From Bacteroidota bacterium (GTDB taxonomy: Bacteria; Bacteroidota; Bacteroidia; Chitinophagales; Chitinophagaceae): a stretch of DNA of 64,000 bases. A program made the position numbers and the translations under genes. The notes beneath the pieces are model-generated. The model was not told where the DNA came from. It did no database searches and saw only the letters and a list, made by a program, of their open reading frames with translations. The DNA is taken from contig JAFDXJ010000006.1 of assembly GCA_018268015.1 (NCBI GenBank), positions 20,798-84,797 on the forward strand, in the 5' to 3' direction. Positions within the stretch are counted from its first letter, which is position 1, and every line of letters starts with the position of its first letter. Positions 25,737 through 35,505 of the stretch are shown here, piece after piece.

Positions 25737-26285
25737 TTAAAGAGGTGCTAATTTTTCTGACAGCCATAAAAATTCACCCATAAATGTAGCAACTTGTTTT
25801 TCAAATAGGGGATCAAGCAATTCACCTCCCGTCCCGAATTTTTTATCTACGAAGGGTGTAATAAGCATAAATGGAGATGGAATACCAAGTAAAGCATTGA
25901 TGAATAGATGTAATTGCTGGCTTGCTCTCATACCGCCCATACTTCCGGTACTTGCCGTAACGATTCCGAAAGCTTTTCTCTTTTGATGTGGAAAAAGATC
26001 AAATAAGGTCTTTAGTGCGGAGGTATAACTGCCATTATATTCTGGTGTAATCAGTATAAATGCATTTGCTGAAAAAATTCTTTTTGCCAATGGTTGCAAT
26101 TGAACCGGTGCATTTTCAATATCATCAATGGTCTCCTGCTGCAACAAAGGCAATTCCCATTCTCTCACATCAATGATATCAATGTGGTGCTTTGTTTTTT
26201 GCCGCGCTAATTTCAATAAATGCAAAGCAATACGGTGTGTAACGCTGTCTTTTCGAGGGCTGCCGGAAATTATTTCAATATTCAT
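25737..26285 (-). CDS. NADPH-dependent FMN reductase family protein
   Basis: This 182-residue flavodoxin-like enzyme has the phosphate-binding loop SGSPRKDSVT at the N-terminus and the family motif TPEYNGSYTSALKTLFD. It reduces FMN or quinones with NADPH, and the specific partner is unknown. It starts with ATG and is the first gene of a likely three-gene unit with the PurF-like and SixA-like genes. It begins about 50 bases after the SurA-like stop and could be part of the same message. Confidence 0.9.
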   Translation of the reverse strand: MNIEIISGSPRKDSVTHRIALHLLKLARQKTKHHIDIIDVREWELPLLQQETIDDIENAPVQLQPLAKRIFSANAFILITPEYNGSYTSALKTLFDLFPHQKRKAFGIVTASTGSMGGMRASQQLHLFINALLGIPSPFMLITPFVDKKFGTGGELLDPLFEKQVATFMGEFLWLSEKLAPL

Positions 26286-26337
26286 TTATCATTCAAAACC
26301 AATCGACGGGCTTCATTTTCTTTATTGAAAAAACATT

Positions 26338-27708
26338 TTACTGGATATTACCTGCTGAAGCTTCAAACCAGTCTGACAGCACACTACATGCTTTAAAGGA
26401 AGGATCAACGTATATATAAAATTGGGGTATATGTACTTTAAACCATTGTTGCAGTATCTCGGACTTTTTATTTTCCAAAGCCTTCTGCGCAATTTTATTA
26501 TAATCATCCTGCATGTTTTCCCGGTGAGGTTGTGAGCGGCTTTTAATATATAATAACCTTACGGCTTTCATTCCGCGATCATCATTATAAACCTGGGGCT
26601 CGGAAATAACACCGGTTTTTAGATCTTTCAGAATAGCAACCAGGTCTTTATCCATTTGATCAATCGTGATATAGGTAGAGCCATCCGGTGTTGTAAGATA
26701 CCCTCCTATCAATTTACTGTTATCATCATCGCTGTATAGGGAGACGCCTTCAGAAAAAGTAATGGTATGATCATCAATTTTTGCTTTGATACTATCCAAT
26801 CTGGAAATCGTTGCTTTTATTTCCACATCCGTGATTGGTGGGATTTTTAATATATGGCGAATAACAGCATCATCCCCTGCACGGCTAACCATTTGAATAA
26901 TGTGCAAGCCGAATTTTGATTTAATCACCGGTGATATCTGACCTTCTTTTAATTTAAATGCCGCTGCAAAAAATGCCGGATCCCAGTTTTTATCATTTTT
27001 ATTCAGGCTATATTGGCCACCATTATCTTTCACTGCCGGATCATCCGAATATAAGCGGGCTAAGGCTTCAAATTTTTTCTGCCCGGATTCTATCTGCTTT
27101 TTCATATCATATAATTCACCGGTCACATATTCTTCAACTTCTTTATTTGCCTTGGGATGAATAACGATTTCACTCACTTCCAATTCGCTTTCATAAAAGC
27201 GTAAACTGTCTTTTGGAATATTATTAAAATAACTCTGCACTTCTGTGGGTGTAATCTTCACATTATCCAGAATCTTGCTTTTTTCCTGGTCCGCCAGTTT
27301 TCTTTCTCGAAAACTCTCCCGTAAATCTTCTTTTAATTGGAATAATGTTTTCCCGGCAATTTGTTCCAGCATTTCCTGTGAACCATAATAACGAATAAAA
27401 CCACGAATTTGATTATCCAATAATGCATCCAGTTCATCATCACTAATAGTAAGCGAATCTTTTTGTGCCTGGAGTACTAACGCTTTTTGAATGAGTTGAC
27501 CCTGTAAAAAAGAGCACTCCGGATTTGGAGGTAAAACAGCATCCTGTCCCTGCCTCTTATAGTCTTCTATGGCATTCTGGATATCCGAATGCAGGATAAT
27601 CTGGTCGCCTACTTTTGCCACAATTTTATCTGCAACGATTTTCTGTTGTTGGGCTTGTGCTTTATATAAGAAAGCGGTGGCTAAAAAAAGAAATAAGATT
27701 TTTTTCAT
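26338..27708 (-). CDS. SurA-like periplasmic peptidyl-prolyl isomerase
   Basis: This 456-residue exported chaperone has a signal peptide (1-19, ending AQAQ) and a SurA N-terminal helical domain (about 25-165). Two parvulin-type domains follow. The first, ending KFGLHIIQM, contains FEALARLYSDDPAVKDNGG. The second starts near VIRHIL and contains KLIGGYL. SurA helps outer-membrane proteins fold in the periplasm. The second parvulin domain looks more diverged, and catalytic activity of either domain is not certain. It is followed by the FMN reductase. Confidence 0.9.
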   Translation of the reverse strand: MKKILFLFLATAFLYKAQAQQQKIVADKIVAKVGDQIILHSDIQNAIEDYKRQGQDAVLPPNPECSFLQGQLIQKALVLQAQKDSLTISDDELDALLDNQIRGFIRYYGSQEMLEQIAGKTLFQLKEDLRESFRERKLADQEKSKILDNVKITPTEVQSYFNNIPKDSLRFYESELEVSEIVIHPKANKEVEEYVTGELYDMKKQIESGQKKFEALARLYSDDPAVKDNGGQYSLNKNDKNWDPAFFAAAFKLKEGQISPVIKSKFGLHIIQMVSRAGDDAVIRHILKIPPITDVEIKATISRLDSIKAKIDDHTITFSEGVSLYSDDDNSKLIGGYLTTPDGSTYITIDQMDKDLVAILKDLKTGVISEPQVYNDDRGMKAVRLLYIKSRSQPHRENMQDDYNKIAQKALENKKSEILQQWFKVHIPQFYIYVDPSFKACSVLSDWFEASAGNIQ

Positions 27709-27724
27709 AATGTATGAGTCCCTT

Positions 27725-27762
27725 CAAAAATAGAAATTGCGGATTCCAATTTTGAATTGGAA
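27725..27762 (-). promoter_or_regulatory. Promoter -7 element and palindrome upstream of the SurA-like gene
   Basis: The minus strand reads TATTTTTG (27725-27732), an exact -7 match about 17 bases before the start codon. Twelve bases upstream is a palindrome with 8-bp arms, TTCCAATT-TTG-AATTGGAA (27744-27762), placed over the usual -33 region. The palindrome could be an operator. No standard TTTG -33 box is seen. Confidence 0.4.
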
Positions 27763-27820
27763 ACCTGTTTTTAACAAGAATTTGTTGTCAGTCAATTTAG
27801 CAGAATAAAATAAAACGCGG

Positions 27821-30643
27821 CTATAAAGTCCTTTTAATTTCTTCTTCTTCAAACGCTTCCACAATGTCTCCTACTTTAAGATCGTTATAATTTTTGATGG
27901 TAAGGCCGCATTCCATACCCGAAGACACTTCTTTGAAATCATCCTTATATCTTTTGAGGGAACCTAATTCTGCATGTGCACCTTCGCCTGTAGGATAAAC
28001 TACAATACCATCCCGGATAATCCGGACTTTATTATTCCTGAGTATTTTACCATCAAGCACCTGGCATCCGGCTACTGTTGCTTTATCGAATTTATAGACT
28101 TCCCTTATTTCAACATTAGCCACAATTTTTTCCTGGATTTTAGGCTCCATCATACCTTCCATTGCGCTCTTAATTTCTTCAATAGCGTTATAAATAATAG
28201 AATATAATTTGATTTCAACGCCTTCGGTTTCGGCCAGTTTATTGGCTTGAGGGGAAGGGCGCACATTAAATCCCAGGATAATGCCATCAGAAGCAGTAGC
28301 CAATAAAACATCGCTTTCTGAAATTTGGCCCACCGCTTTATGAACAATACTTACCACTATTTCATCCGTAGATAATTTCTGTAATGAATCACTCAGAGCT
28401 TCCACGGATCCATCCACATCTCCTTTAATAATTAAATTAAGCTCTTTGAAATTACCCAATGCAAGCCTACGCCCTATTTCATCAAGCGTAATATGCTTCC
28501 GTGCTCTTAAGCCCTGTTCACGTAATAATTGAGATCGTTTATTGGCAACAGATTTTGCTTCACTTTCATCTTCATACATTTTGAATTTTTCTCCTGCCTG
28601 TGGTGCACCATTTAATCCCAATATTTGTACCGGTGTAGAAGGTGGTACTTCTGTAACACGTTGGTTTCTTTCATTAAACATGGCTTTTACACGGCCATAA
28701 TGTTGTCCGCTTACAATCAGGTCTCCCTGGTGAAGGGTGCCATTCTGAACCAGTAAGGTTGCTACATAGCCCCGACCTTTGTCGAGTGATGCTTCTATAA
28801 TAGTTCCACTGGCTTCGCGTTGAGGATTTGCTTTCAAATCGAGCAAATCGGCTTCCAATAATATTTTTTCTAATAACAGATCCACATTCAGGCCCTGCTT
28901 AGCAGATAGCTCCTGGCTTTGATATTTACCGCCCCATTCTTCAACTAATAGGTTCATTTGTGATAATTGCTCATATATTTTTTTAGGATTGGCTCCGTCT
29001 TTATCAATTTTATTGAGTGCAAATATCATGGGTACGCCGGCCGCTTGTGCGTGGCTAATTGCTTCTTTAGTTTGTGGCATCACGGCATCATCGGCAGCAA
29101 TAACGATCACCGCAATATCCGTAATTTTAGCACCCCTGGCGCGCATGGCTGTAAAAGCTTCATGCCCCGGTGTATCCAGGAATGTTATTTGACGGCCATT
29201 GGGAAGGGTTACTTCATATGCGCCTATATGTTGGGTAATTCCTCCTGCTTCACCGGCTACTACATTTTCGCTCCTGATGTAATCCAATAAAGAAGTCTTT
29301 CCATGATCCACATGACCCATGATGGTTACTATAGGAGAACGGGGGATCAATCCTTCATCATCTTCATCATAGTCATCATCCTCTTCTTCTTCGAGGTCAT
29401 CAATACCAATAAAATCTACTTCGTAGCCAAATTCTGAAGAAACCAATTCAATGACTTCCGCATCCAGCCTTTGATTAATGGATACCATAATCCCCAGGGC
29501 CATACATTTACTGATAACATCTGCAAAGCTTACATCCATCAGGTTTGCGAGTTCACTCACCGTCACAAATTCCGTTACTTGCAGTTTGTTATCATCCACC
29601 ATTCCTTCATGTGCTTCGGCTAATTCATGCTTTTTTTCACGTCTTTGCCTTGCTTTCAAATTTTTTCCTTTCCCTGATCCGCCACCGGAAAGTTTTGCCT
29701 GTGTCTCCCGAATTTTTTCCTGAATTTCTTTTTGATCTATTTCTTTCTCTTCCCTTTGAGGCAACCTGTTTCTTCCTCCACGAAATTGTCCACCCGGTTT
29801 GTATGTACCACCTGATCGGCCCTGCCTACCATCTCTGTCCCCATCATTTCTCTGGTTATTACCTGGCACCGATTTCTTTTCAATAGGGATGCGTTTTCTT
29901 TTCCTTTTCTCCTCAGGTGTAGCCGGTTTTGGCCTGGTATCACTATTGACCGGAAGGGTAATTTTACCAACAATTTTAGGACCTTCAATTTTTTGTGCCT
30001 TTATATTTTCAATTACTGCGGGCGTTTCTGTTTCTTCTTTTTGCTCGATTGGTTTTTCTTCAATTGCAGGAATTTCGTTCTTCACCTCTACGACTTCAGC
30101 GGGTAGGATTTCCTGAATTTCTTCTTTTGGTTTTTTAGCTGATTTTTTGGGACGGGTAGATGAATCTATTTTTGAAAGATCAATTTTCTTTATGGTTTTA
30201 GGGCCTTCAAGAGGAGGCGCATCTATTTTAATAATCTCAGGTTCCGGAGTTTTTTCAGTTTCAATAATTTCTGTCTCTTCTACTGCTATTATGTCCGTTT
30301 CCTTTTTTTCGATAACCGTTTCTATATTTTCCTCCGGAATTATAGCCGGTTTCGTTTCTTCTTTACCAGTAGTACTCTTAAAAATAATTTCTTCTTCATC
30401 TTTTCTTTTTCTTTCCGGTAAAACACCTTTAGGGATTTCGATTTGGTCAGCTTTATTTTTGGCAACTTTATCACTTTGGAATTCTTCCTGCAGGGAACGG
30501 TACATGGGTTCCGTAAGCTTTGTTGAAGGTTTCAACTCATCCCGGTTAAAACCCCGCCCACTCAAAAAATCAACCAAAGTATCCTGGCCAATATTGAATT
30601 CTTTAGCGGCTGCTAACAATCTGGGTAACTTAATTTCTGCCAT
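27821..30643 (-). CDS. infB: Translation initiation factor IF-2
   Basis: This 940-residue IF-2 has a long charged N-terminal region (about 50-330, rich in Glu, Lys, Pro, Ile) and an IF2-N domain at [20 protein letters not shown]. The GTPase domain carries [17 protein letters not shown] and NKID. Domains II to IV end near [13 protein letters not shown]. It delivers initiator tRNA to the small ribosomal subunit. The low-complexity N-terminal part creates long open frames on the opposite strand that are not genes. It is the third gene of the rimP-nusA-infB operon, 48 bases after nusA. Confidence 0.97.
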   Translation of the reverse strand: MAEIKLPRLLAAAKEFNIGQDTLVDFLSGRGFNRDELKPSTKLTEPMYRSLQEEFQSDKVAKNKADQIEIPKGVLPERKRKDEEEIIFKSTTGKEETKPAIIPEENIETVIEKKETDIIAVEETEIIETEKTPEPEIIKIDAPPLEGPKTIKKIDLSKIDSSTRPKKSAKKPKEEIQEILPAEVVEVKNEIPAIEEKPIEQKEETETPAVIENIKAQKIEGPKIVGKITLPVNSDTRPKPATPEEKRKRKRIPIEKKSVPGNNQRNDGDRDGRQGRSGGTYKPGGQFRGGRNRLPQREEKEIDQKEIQEKIRETQAKLSGGGSGKGKNLKARQRREKKHELAEAHEGMVDDNKLQVTEFVTVSELANLMDVSFADVISKCMALGIMVSINQRLDAEVIELVSSEFGYEVDFIGIDDLEEEEDDDYDEDDEGLIPRSPIVTIMGHVDHGKTSLLDYIRSENVVAGEAGGITQHIGAYEVTLPNGRQITFLDTPGHEAFTAMRARGAKITDIAVIVIAADDAVMPQTKEAISHAQAAGVPMIFALNKIDKDGANPKKIYEQLSQMNLLVEEWGGKYQSQELSAKQGLNVDLLLEKILLEADLLDLKANPQREASGTIIEASLDKGRGYVATLLVQNGTLHQGDLIVSGQHYGRVKAMFNERNQRVTEVPPSTPVQILGLNGAPQAGEKFKMYEDESEAKSVANKRSQLLREQGLRARKHITLDEIGRRLALGNFKELNLIIKGDVDGSVEALSDSLQKLSTDEIVVSIVHKAVGQISESDVLLATASDGIILGFNVRPSPQANKLAETEGVEIKLYSIIYNAIEEIKSAMEGMMEPKIQEKIVANVEIREVYKFDKATVAGCQVLDGKILRNNKVRIIRDGIVVYPTGEGAHAELGSLKRYKDDFKEVSSGMECGLTIKNYNDLKVGDIVEAFEEEEIKRTL

Positions 30644-30691
30644 TCCGTTTTATTTATTTTTTGGGGCAATATCAATGTGTTGCCTCTTCAA

Positions 30692-31939
30692 TTAATCCTG
30701 TTCAAATTCTGCCTGTAAAACTGCCCTTAAATGATCAATCGTTTTTATTTCAAGATCCGTTCTTCTTTCCAGTTCTTCAGTGGTGAGCGCTAATACACTC
30801 CTTGCAGTATCGCATCCGATTTCTTTTAATTGATCTATCACCCATGAATCAATTTCATCAGAGAATTCATCCAGGTCTATATCAAACTCGTCTTCACCGG
30901 CTTCACTTTCGCGGAATACGTCTATATCGTAATCCGTTAATTGGCATGCCAATTTAATATTGACCCCACGGCGGCCAATAGCCAATGAAACCTGGTCTGC
31001 TTTCATATAAACATCTGCATGTTTTTTTTCAGAATCTATATCCATATAACTAATCTTCGAAGGCGTAAGTGAACGTTGGATCAGCAATTGAATATTGGAA
31101 GTCCAGTTGATGACATCAATATTTTCATTCTTTAATTCGCGGACTATGCCATGAATCCGGCTTCCTTTCATCCCTACGCAGGCACCTACAGGATCTATAC
31201 GGTCATCAAAACTTTCAACAGCCACTTTGGCTCTTTCACCTGGCTCACGTACAATTTTTTTAATAGTTATTAAGCCATCAAAAATTTCTGGGACTTCTAT
31301 TTCCAATAATTTGGCCAGAAAATCCGGGCTGGTGCGGCTAAGGATAATTACGGGTGAATTATTTTTTGAATCAACTTTCTTTACAACGGCCCTAATTGTT
31401 TCTCCTTTTTTAAAAAAGTCTTGTGGAATTTGCTCGGATTTGGGTAAGATCAATTCATTGCCTTCTTCATCGAGCAGGAGGACTTCTTTTTTCCAGACCT
31501 GATAAATTTCGGCATTAATAATATCACCTATTCGATCTTCATATTTTTTAACCAGAACATTTTTTTTCAAGTCGCTGATTCTGCTGGCCAGTGTTTGTTT
31601 TGCAGCGAGTATAGCACGCCTGCCAAAGTCTAGTATATCCACTTCTTCATATAATTCTTCCCCTACTTCAAAATCGGGTTCTATTTTGATTGCTTGTGAA
31701 TACTCCACTTCGGAAAGAGGATCCATAAGCGCTCCATCTTCTACAATGATCCTTCTTCGCATAATCTCCAGGTCGCCTTTCTCTGCATTTACGATAACAT
31801 CAAAATTTTCATCACTGGTGTATTTTTTACGTAATAATGTTTTAAAGACATCTTCAACCACTTTCATCATCGTTGGGCGATCTATTTTTTCTTCATCTTT
31901 GAATTCCTGGAAAGCTTCAATAAGATTAATACTTGCCAT
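30692..31939 (-). CDS. nusA: Transcription termination/antitermination factor NusA
   Basis: This 415-residue NusA has an N-terminal RNA-polymerase-binding domain, then an S1 domain (about 130-195). Two KH domains carry PVGACVGMKGSRIHGIVRELKNE and IGRRGVNIKLACQL. The acidic C-terminal tail ends in a short helix-hairpin-helix-like segment (IGCDTARSVLALTTEEL). It binds RNA polymerase and nascent RNA and modulates pausing. It lies between rimP (28 bases upstream) and infB, the common bacterial order. Confidence 0.97.
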   Translation of the reverse strand: MASINLIEAFQEFKDEEKIDRPTMMKVVEDVFKTLLRKKYTSDENFDVIVNAEKGDLEIMRRRIIVEDGALMDPLSEVEYSQAIKIEPDFEVGEELYEEVDILDFGRRAILAAKQTLASRISDLKKNVLVKKYEDRIGDIINAEIYQVWKKEVLLLDEEGNELILPKSEQIPQDFFKKGETIRAVVKKVDSKNNSPVIILSRTSPDFLAKLLEIEVPEIFDGLITIKKIVREPGERAKVAVESFDDRIDPVGACVGMKGSRIHGIVRELKNENIDVINWTSNIQLLIQRSLTPSKISYMDIDSEKKHADVYMKADQVSLAIGRRGVNIKLACQLTDYDIDVFRESEAGEDEFDIDLDEFSDEIDSWVIDQLKEIGCDTARSVLALTTEELERRTDLEIKTIDHLRAVLQAEFEQD

Positions 31940-31967
31940 AACCTACATTTTTTTAAAAAATTGATAA

Positions 31968-32441
31968 TTAAAATTGAACCTGGATTATTGTTTTTACAAT
32001 ATGATTAAATGGAATTTCAATATCTTCTTCTATTACAGGCTTTTTATTTTTACTGATTACCCGGCTAATCAGGATGGTATCAGCCTCCACTTTTTTTAAT
32101 GTTCCACTCCTTAATGTTTTATCCATCAGGGTTACCACTACATTCCTCCCTGTATTTTTTACATATTGTCTATGCAATTTTAAGGGCTCCTGAATGCCCG
32201 GAGATGAAAATTCCAGGGAATAATCTCCGCTTTCCAAAATTTGTGCGGCATCAATAAGTTTTACCAGTTTCTTATTGAAGAGAACACAATGTTCTATATT
32301 GATACCCTTATCGCCGTCAACAAAAACCTTTATATGATTAATGGGTTTTATTTTGATATCCACCAAAAAATATTCCGGTTCTGAACTGAGCAGCTCCTCC
32401 ACCAAAGATTTAATTTTATCCTTTAATATTTCTGAATCCAT
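31968..32441 (-). CDS. rimP: Ribosome maturation factor RimP
   Basis: This 157-residue RimP contains the motif SLEFSSPGIQEPLK, with an INIEHCVLFNK segment before it and an SH3-like C-terminal domain. It assists 30S subunit assembly. It is the first gene of the rimP-nusA-infB operon. A promoter and a stem-loop with a following U-rich stretch lie in the leader immediately upstream, so expression may be attenuated. Confidence 0.95.
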   Translation of the reverse strand: MDSEILKDKIKSLVEELLSSEPEYFLVDIKIKPINHIKVFVDGDKGINIEHCVLFNKKLVKLIDAAQILESGDYSLEFSSPGIQEPLKLHRQYVKNTGRNVVVTLMDKTLRSGTLKKVEADTILISRVISKNKKPVIEEDIEIPFNHIVKTIIQVQF

Positions 32442-32461
32442 TTTTAATGCTGTACAAAAGA

Positions 32462-32484
32462 AAAGGGAACGAATCGTCCCCTTT
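32462..32484 (-). promoter_or_regulatory. Stem-loop in the rimP leader, possible attenuator
   Basis: On the minus strand, AAAGGGGAC pairs with GTTCCCTTT around a 5-base loop and is followed by TCTTTTG, resembling an intrinsic terminator. One pair is G-U in this strand's RNA but an A-C mismatch in the other strand's RNA, which favours action on the rimP message. It ends 20 bases before the rimP ATG. No minus-strand gene lies just upstream that it could terminate. Confidence 0.5.
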
Positions 32485-32511
32485 CTGGTGTTCTATTACT
32501 AATCTACGGCA

Positions 32512-32544
32512 CAAAGGTAATTGATTTTTTAAATAATTACCAAA
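32512..32544 (-). promoter_or_regulatory. Promoter of rimP-nusA-infB
   Basis: The minus strand carries TTTG (32541-32544), 21 bases and TACCTTTG (32512-32519), an exact Bacteroidota match. The predicted start near 32505 gives a leader of about 64 bases that includes the stem-loop at 32462-32484. Confidence 0.7.
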
Positions 32545-32622
32545 TAATATACTGGTTAAGCAATCTTTAAAATTTATGCTATGCATAAGGGATTTTGCAC
32601 CCATTCACTATCTTTGATTATG

Positions 32623-32865
32623 TTTGATGTAATTGTAACTATTGTAGTAGTTTATTTTCTCTACAAATTTATTTTCAATTTTCTCTTACCTGTATCTAAA
32701 AGTGCTTCCCAAATAAAAGATAATATTCAGGAAATGCAAAGGCAACAGGAAGCCAATATGCGCGCCCATCAAGGAATGAATTCTTCTGCACAAACAAATT
32801 ATCAACAGGAAAAACCCGTTCCTGAAAAGAAAGGAGATTATATAGACTTTGAAGAAATAAAATAA
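32623..32865 (+). CDS. DUF4834 family small membrane protein
   Basis: This 80-residue protein has one N-terminal membrane span (FDVIVTIVVVYFLYKFIFNFLLPV), then a polar, glutamine-rich tail ending DYIDFEEIK. This matches the small Bacteroidota DUF4834 family of unknown function. The ATG at 32623 is preferred to an upstream in-frame ATG at 32581, because the longer form adds an unrelated polar stretch before the span. It is divergent from rimP, and the permease gene follows 72 bases later. Confidence 0.8.
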   Translation, partial: FDVIVTIVVVYFLYKFIFNFLLPVSKSASQIKDNIQEMQRQQEANMRAHQGMNSSAQTNYQQEKPVPEKKGDYIDFEEIK

Positions 32866-32937
32866 ATAAAGACAGCATTCGATAAAAGCAATGAAAACAT
32901 TGACGCAGTTTGTATATTGCAACGTCTGAAAATCACT

Positions 32938-34689
32938 ATGTCTGAATTAAATATCACGCATCCAAAGAAATTAAAGCAACTTGCAGCCACCGCCATTTGC
33001 GGAAATGATATTACCTCATCGTGTTTATATGTATCGGCGCTCACGATTATTTATGCCGGTCAATATGCTTTTATAGCCCTATTAATTGTAGGAATTGTAT
33101 TATATTTTTTTAGAAAAATATATGGAGAAGCCGTAGGCGCTTTACCATTAAATGGCGGCGCATATAATGTGTTACTCAATACCACCAGTAAGGGCAATGC
33201 CTCTCTGGCCGCGTGTCTCACCATTCTTTCTTATATGGCCACAGCAGTATTATCTGCATCAGAAGCTATGCGATATTTAAACAGTATTTTCCCGGCAGTA
33301 CCCATATTAATCGCTACATTCATTGTCCTAAGTTTCTTTTTGGCATTAACACTAACGGGCATTTCTGAATCTTCCACTGTTGCCATCATTATTTTTATCA
33401 TTCATTTAGTGGTTATAGCTTTATTAATCTTTAGTGCGTTTTATTATATTACAATAAATGGTTTGGGAAATTTAAAACTTAATTTTCAAACGCCGGTCAA
33501 GGGAGGTATAGCTACAGCCATATTTTTAGGATTCAGTGTTGCCATGTTGGGTGTAACCGGATTTGAAACATCATCCAATTTTGTAGAAGAACAAAAACCC
33601 GGTGTTTTCCCAAAAACGCTAAGAAATATGTGGATATTGGTGATTATTATTAATCCCCTTATATCCTTATTGGCTGTTTCCATTTTGCCGGTGCAGGAAA
33701 TAGCTTCACATGAAGGCGCTTTCCTTTCGCACTTGGGATCACATACCGGTGGCTCCTGGCTCGCCATGATTGTTTCATTAGATGCTGCATTGGTATTAAG
33801 TGGCGCAGTATTGACTTCATTTATTGGCGTAAGTGGCCTGATCAGAAGGATGACCCTGGACAGGATATTTCCACAGGCATTACTCAAAGAAAATAAAAGA
33901 GGTAGTTCGTCGGCCATACTCATCGTATTCTATCTTTTATGCCTATCTATTTTATTTATTACAAATGGAGAGTTGGGGCCATTAGCCGGTGTTTATACAA
34001 TTTCATTTTTATCGGTAATGGCTTTTTTTGGGTTTGGAAATTTATTATTGAAAATAAAAAGAAAAAAGTTACCCAGGCCTGAATATGCTTCCCCAATCGT
34101 TGTTATTTTAGGTATCCTTGGAATTTTCATTGCCTTATATGGGAATATTAAATTGCACCCGGAATTCCTGGTTGTTTTTCTTCAATATTTTATTCCAACC
34201 ATATTAATCATCTATGCCTTTTTAAAAAGGAAAGTAGTGATGCATTATTTACTCCTGTATGCGAATCGTGTGTTTGATAAACTTTCTGAACTGGCATTAT
34301 TTAGCCGTTTTCATTTGACAAAGGAAATGCGCAAACTCAATAAACAACCCTTTGTTTATTTTACCAAAGGAGATAATATAGCTACATTAAATAAAGTGAT
34401 TATTTATGTGAAGGATAATGAAATTACACAAAAATTAAAAATTGTTACCGTTTTACAAACGGAAACACAAATGTCTGATACTTTTATGAGGGATTTTGAA
34501 GCGCTGGATCGAGCCTATCCAGATCTTCGGATTGAATACGTTCAAATTCCCGGAACATTTGGACCAGAACTAATTAACCGCTTGAGTCATGAATGGAATA
34601 TCCCCCATAATTTCATGTTTATCGGATCACCCGGCGATCATTTCCCGCATCGCGTTTCAGACTTAGGCGGCGTACGATTAATTATTTAA
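32938..34689 (+). CDS. APC-family amino acid permease
   Basis: This is a 583-residue transporter from the ATG at 32938. A TTG seven codons upstream is unlikely. About twelve spans are visible, beginning with TAICGNDITSSCLYVSALT. The conserved unwound helix regions of the LeuT fold are suggested by LGFSVAMLGVTGFETSSNFVEEQ. The last 120 residues form a soluble domain that alternates beta and alpha segments and ends GDHFPHRVSDLGGVRLII. It probably imports amino acids by proton symport, with unknown substrate. The stop is 10 bases from the stop of the convergent slipin gene. Confidence 0.9.
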   Translation: MSELNITHPKKLKQLAATAICGNDITSSCLYVSALTIIYAGQYAFIALLIVGIVLYFFRKIYGEAVGALPLNGGAYNVLLNTTSKGNASLAACLTILSYMATAVLSASEAMRYLNSIFPAVPILIATFIVLSFFLALTLTGISESSTVAIIIFIIHLVVIALLIFSAFYYITINGLGNLKLNFQTPVKGGIATAIFLGFSVAMLGVTGFETSSNFVEEQKPGVFPKTLRNMWILVIIINPLISLLAVSILPVQEIASHEGAFLSHLGSHTGGSWLAMIVSLDAALVLSGAVLTSFIGVSGLIRRMTLDRIFPQALLKENKRGSSSAILIVFYLLCLSILFITNGELGPLAGVYTISFLSVMAFFGFGNLLLKIKRKKLPRPEYASPIVVILGILGIFIALYGNIKLHPEFLVVFLQYFIPTILIIYAFLKRKVVMHYLLLYANRVFDKLSELALFSRFHLTKEMRKLNKQPFVYFTKGDNIATLNKVIIYVKDNEITQKLKIVTVLQTETQMSDTFMRDFEALDRAYPDLRIEYVQIPGTFGPELINRLSHEWNIPHNFMFIGSPGDHFPHRVSDLGGVRLII

Positions 34690-34699
34690 AGTTATCCTG

Positions 34700-35479
34700 T
34701 TATTTTTTCTCCGATTCTTTTTCATCTAATTTCATAAATGGCTTTAATATATCTATGGGTATAGGGAAGATCGTTGTAGAATTATTTTCAGTGGCAATTT
34801 CCCTTAAAGTTTGCAGGTATCTCAAAGTCAAAGCACTCGGTTGCTCACTCAATATCTGTGCGGCATCACTCAGCCTCTGAGATGCCTGATATTCCCCTTC
34901 GGCAGAAATCACTTTACTTCTTCTTTCTCTTTCCGCTTCAGCCTGCTTGGCCATGGCCCTTTGCATTTCCTGGGGAAGATCTATTTGCTTGACTTCTACA
35001 TGAGTAACTTTCACTCCCCAGGGTTCTGTTTGCTGATCAATGATTTGCTGTAAACGTACATTTATTTTTTCACGCTGTGATAAGATATCATCAAGTTCAG
35101 ATTGCCCTAATACACTCCTCAAAGTTGTTTGAGATAATTGAGAGGTACCCACCAAATAATTTTCTATTTCAATGACGGCTTTCTGAGGATCAATCACACG
35201 GAAATAAATAACTGCATTTACTTTTATCGAAACATTGTCCTGTGTAATAACATCCTGAGGCGGTACATCCATAACTACGGTACGCAAACTTACTTTCACC
35301 ATTTTATCAATGATCGGTACAAGTAGAATTAAACCGGGGCCTTTGGCTCCCTGGTTTAACACACGGCCGAGACGAAAAATCACGCCTCGCTCATATTCTC
35401 TTAATATACGGATTGCACTTGCCAGGATATATAATCCTATAATGACTATGATGATCAATCCAACAGGTAATTGTTCCAT
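34700..35479 (-). CDS. Slipin family SPFH/stomatin-like protein
   Basis: This 259-residue protein has an N-terminal membrane hairpin (residues 5-22), then the SPFH/band 7 domain starting [12 protein letters not shown] with [23 protein letters not shown] in its core. A helical C-terminus carries [24 protein letters not shown]. Stomatin-like proteins form membrane microdomains and often partner with NfeD proteases. The NfeD gene lies 26 bases upstream on the same strand, consistent with that pairing. Confidence 0.94.
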   Translation of the reverse strand: MEQLPVGLIIIVIIGLYILASAIRILREYERGVIFRLGRVLNQGAKGPGLILLVPIIDKMVKVSLRTVVMDVPPQDVITQDNVSIKVNAVIYFRVIDPQKAVIEIENYLVGTSQLSQTTLRSVLGQSELDDILSQREKINVRLQQIIDQQTEPWGVKVTHVEVKQIDLPQEMQRAMAKQAEAERERRSKVISAEGEYQASQRLSDAAQILSEQPSALTLRYLQTLREIATENNSTTIFPIPIDILKPFMKLDEKESEKK

Positions 35480-35505
35480 TTTTTTACATTTTTATTTTTA
35501 AAAAT

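Noticed and set aside
28967..30695. Long open frames on the plus strand opposite infB
   Set aside because: They mirror the lysine/glutamate-rich N-terminal region of IF-2, have serine/phenylalanine-rich shadow composition, and show no domain.
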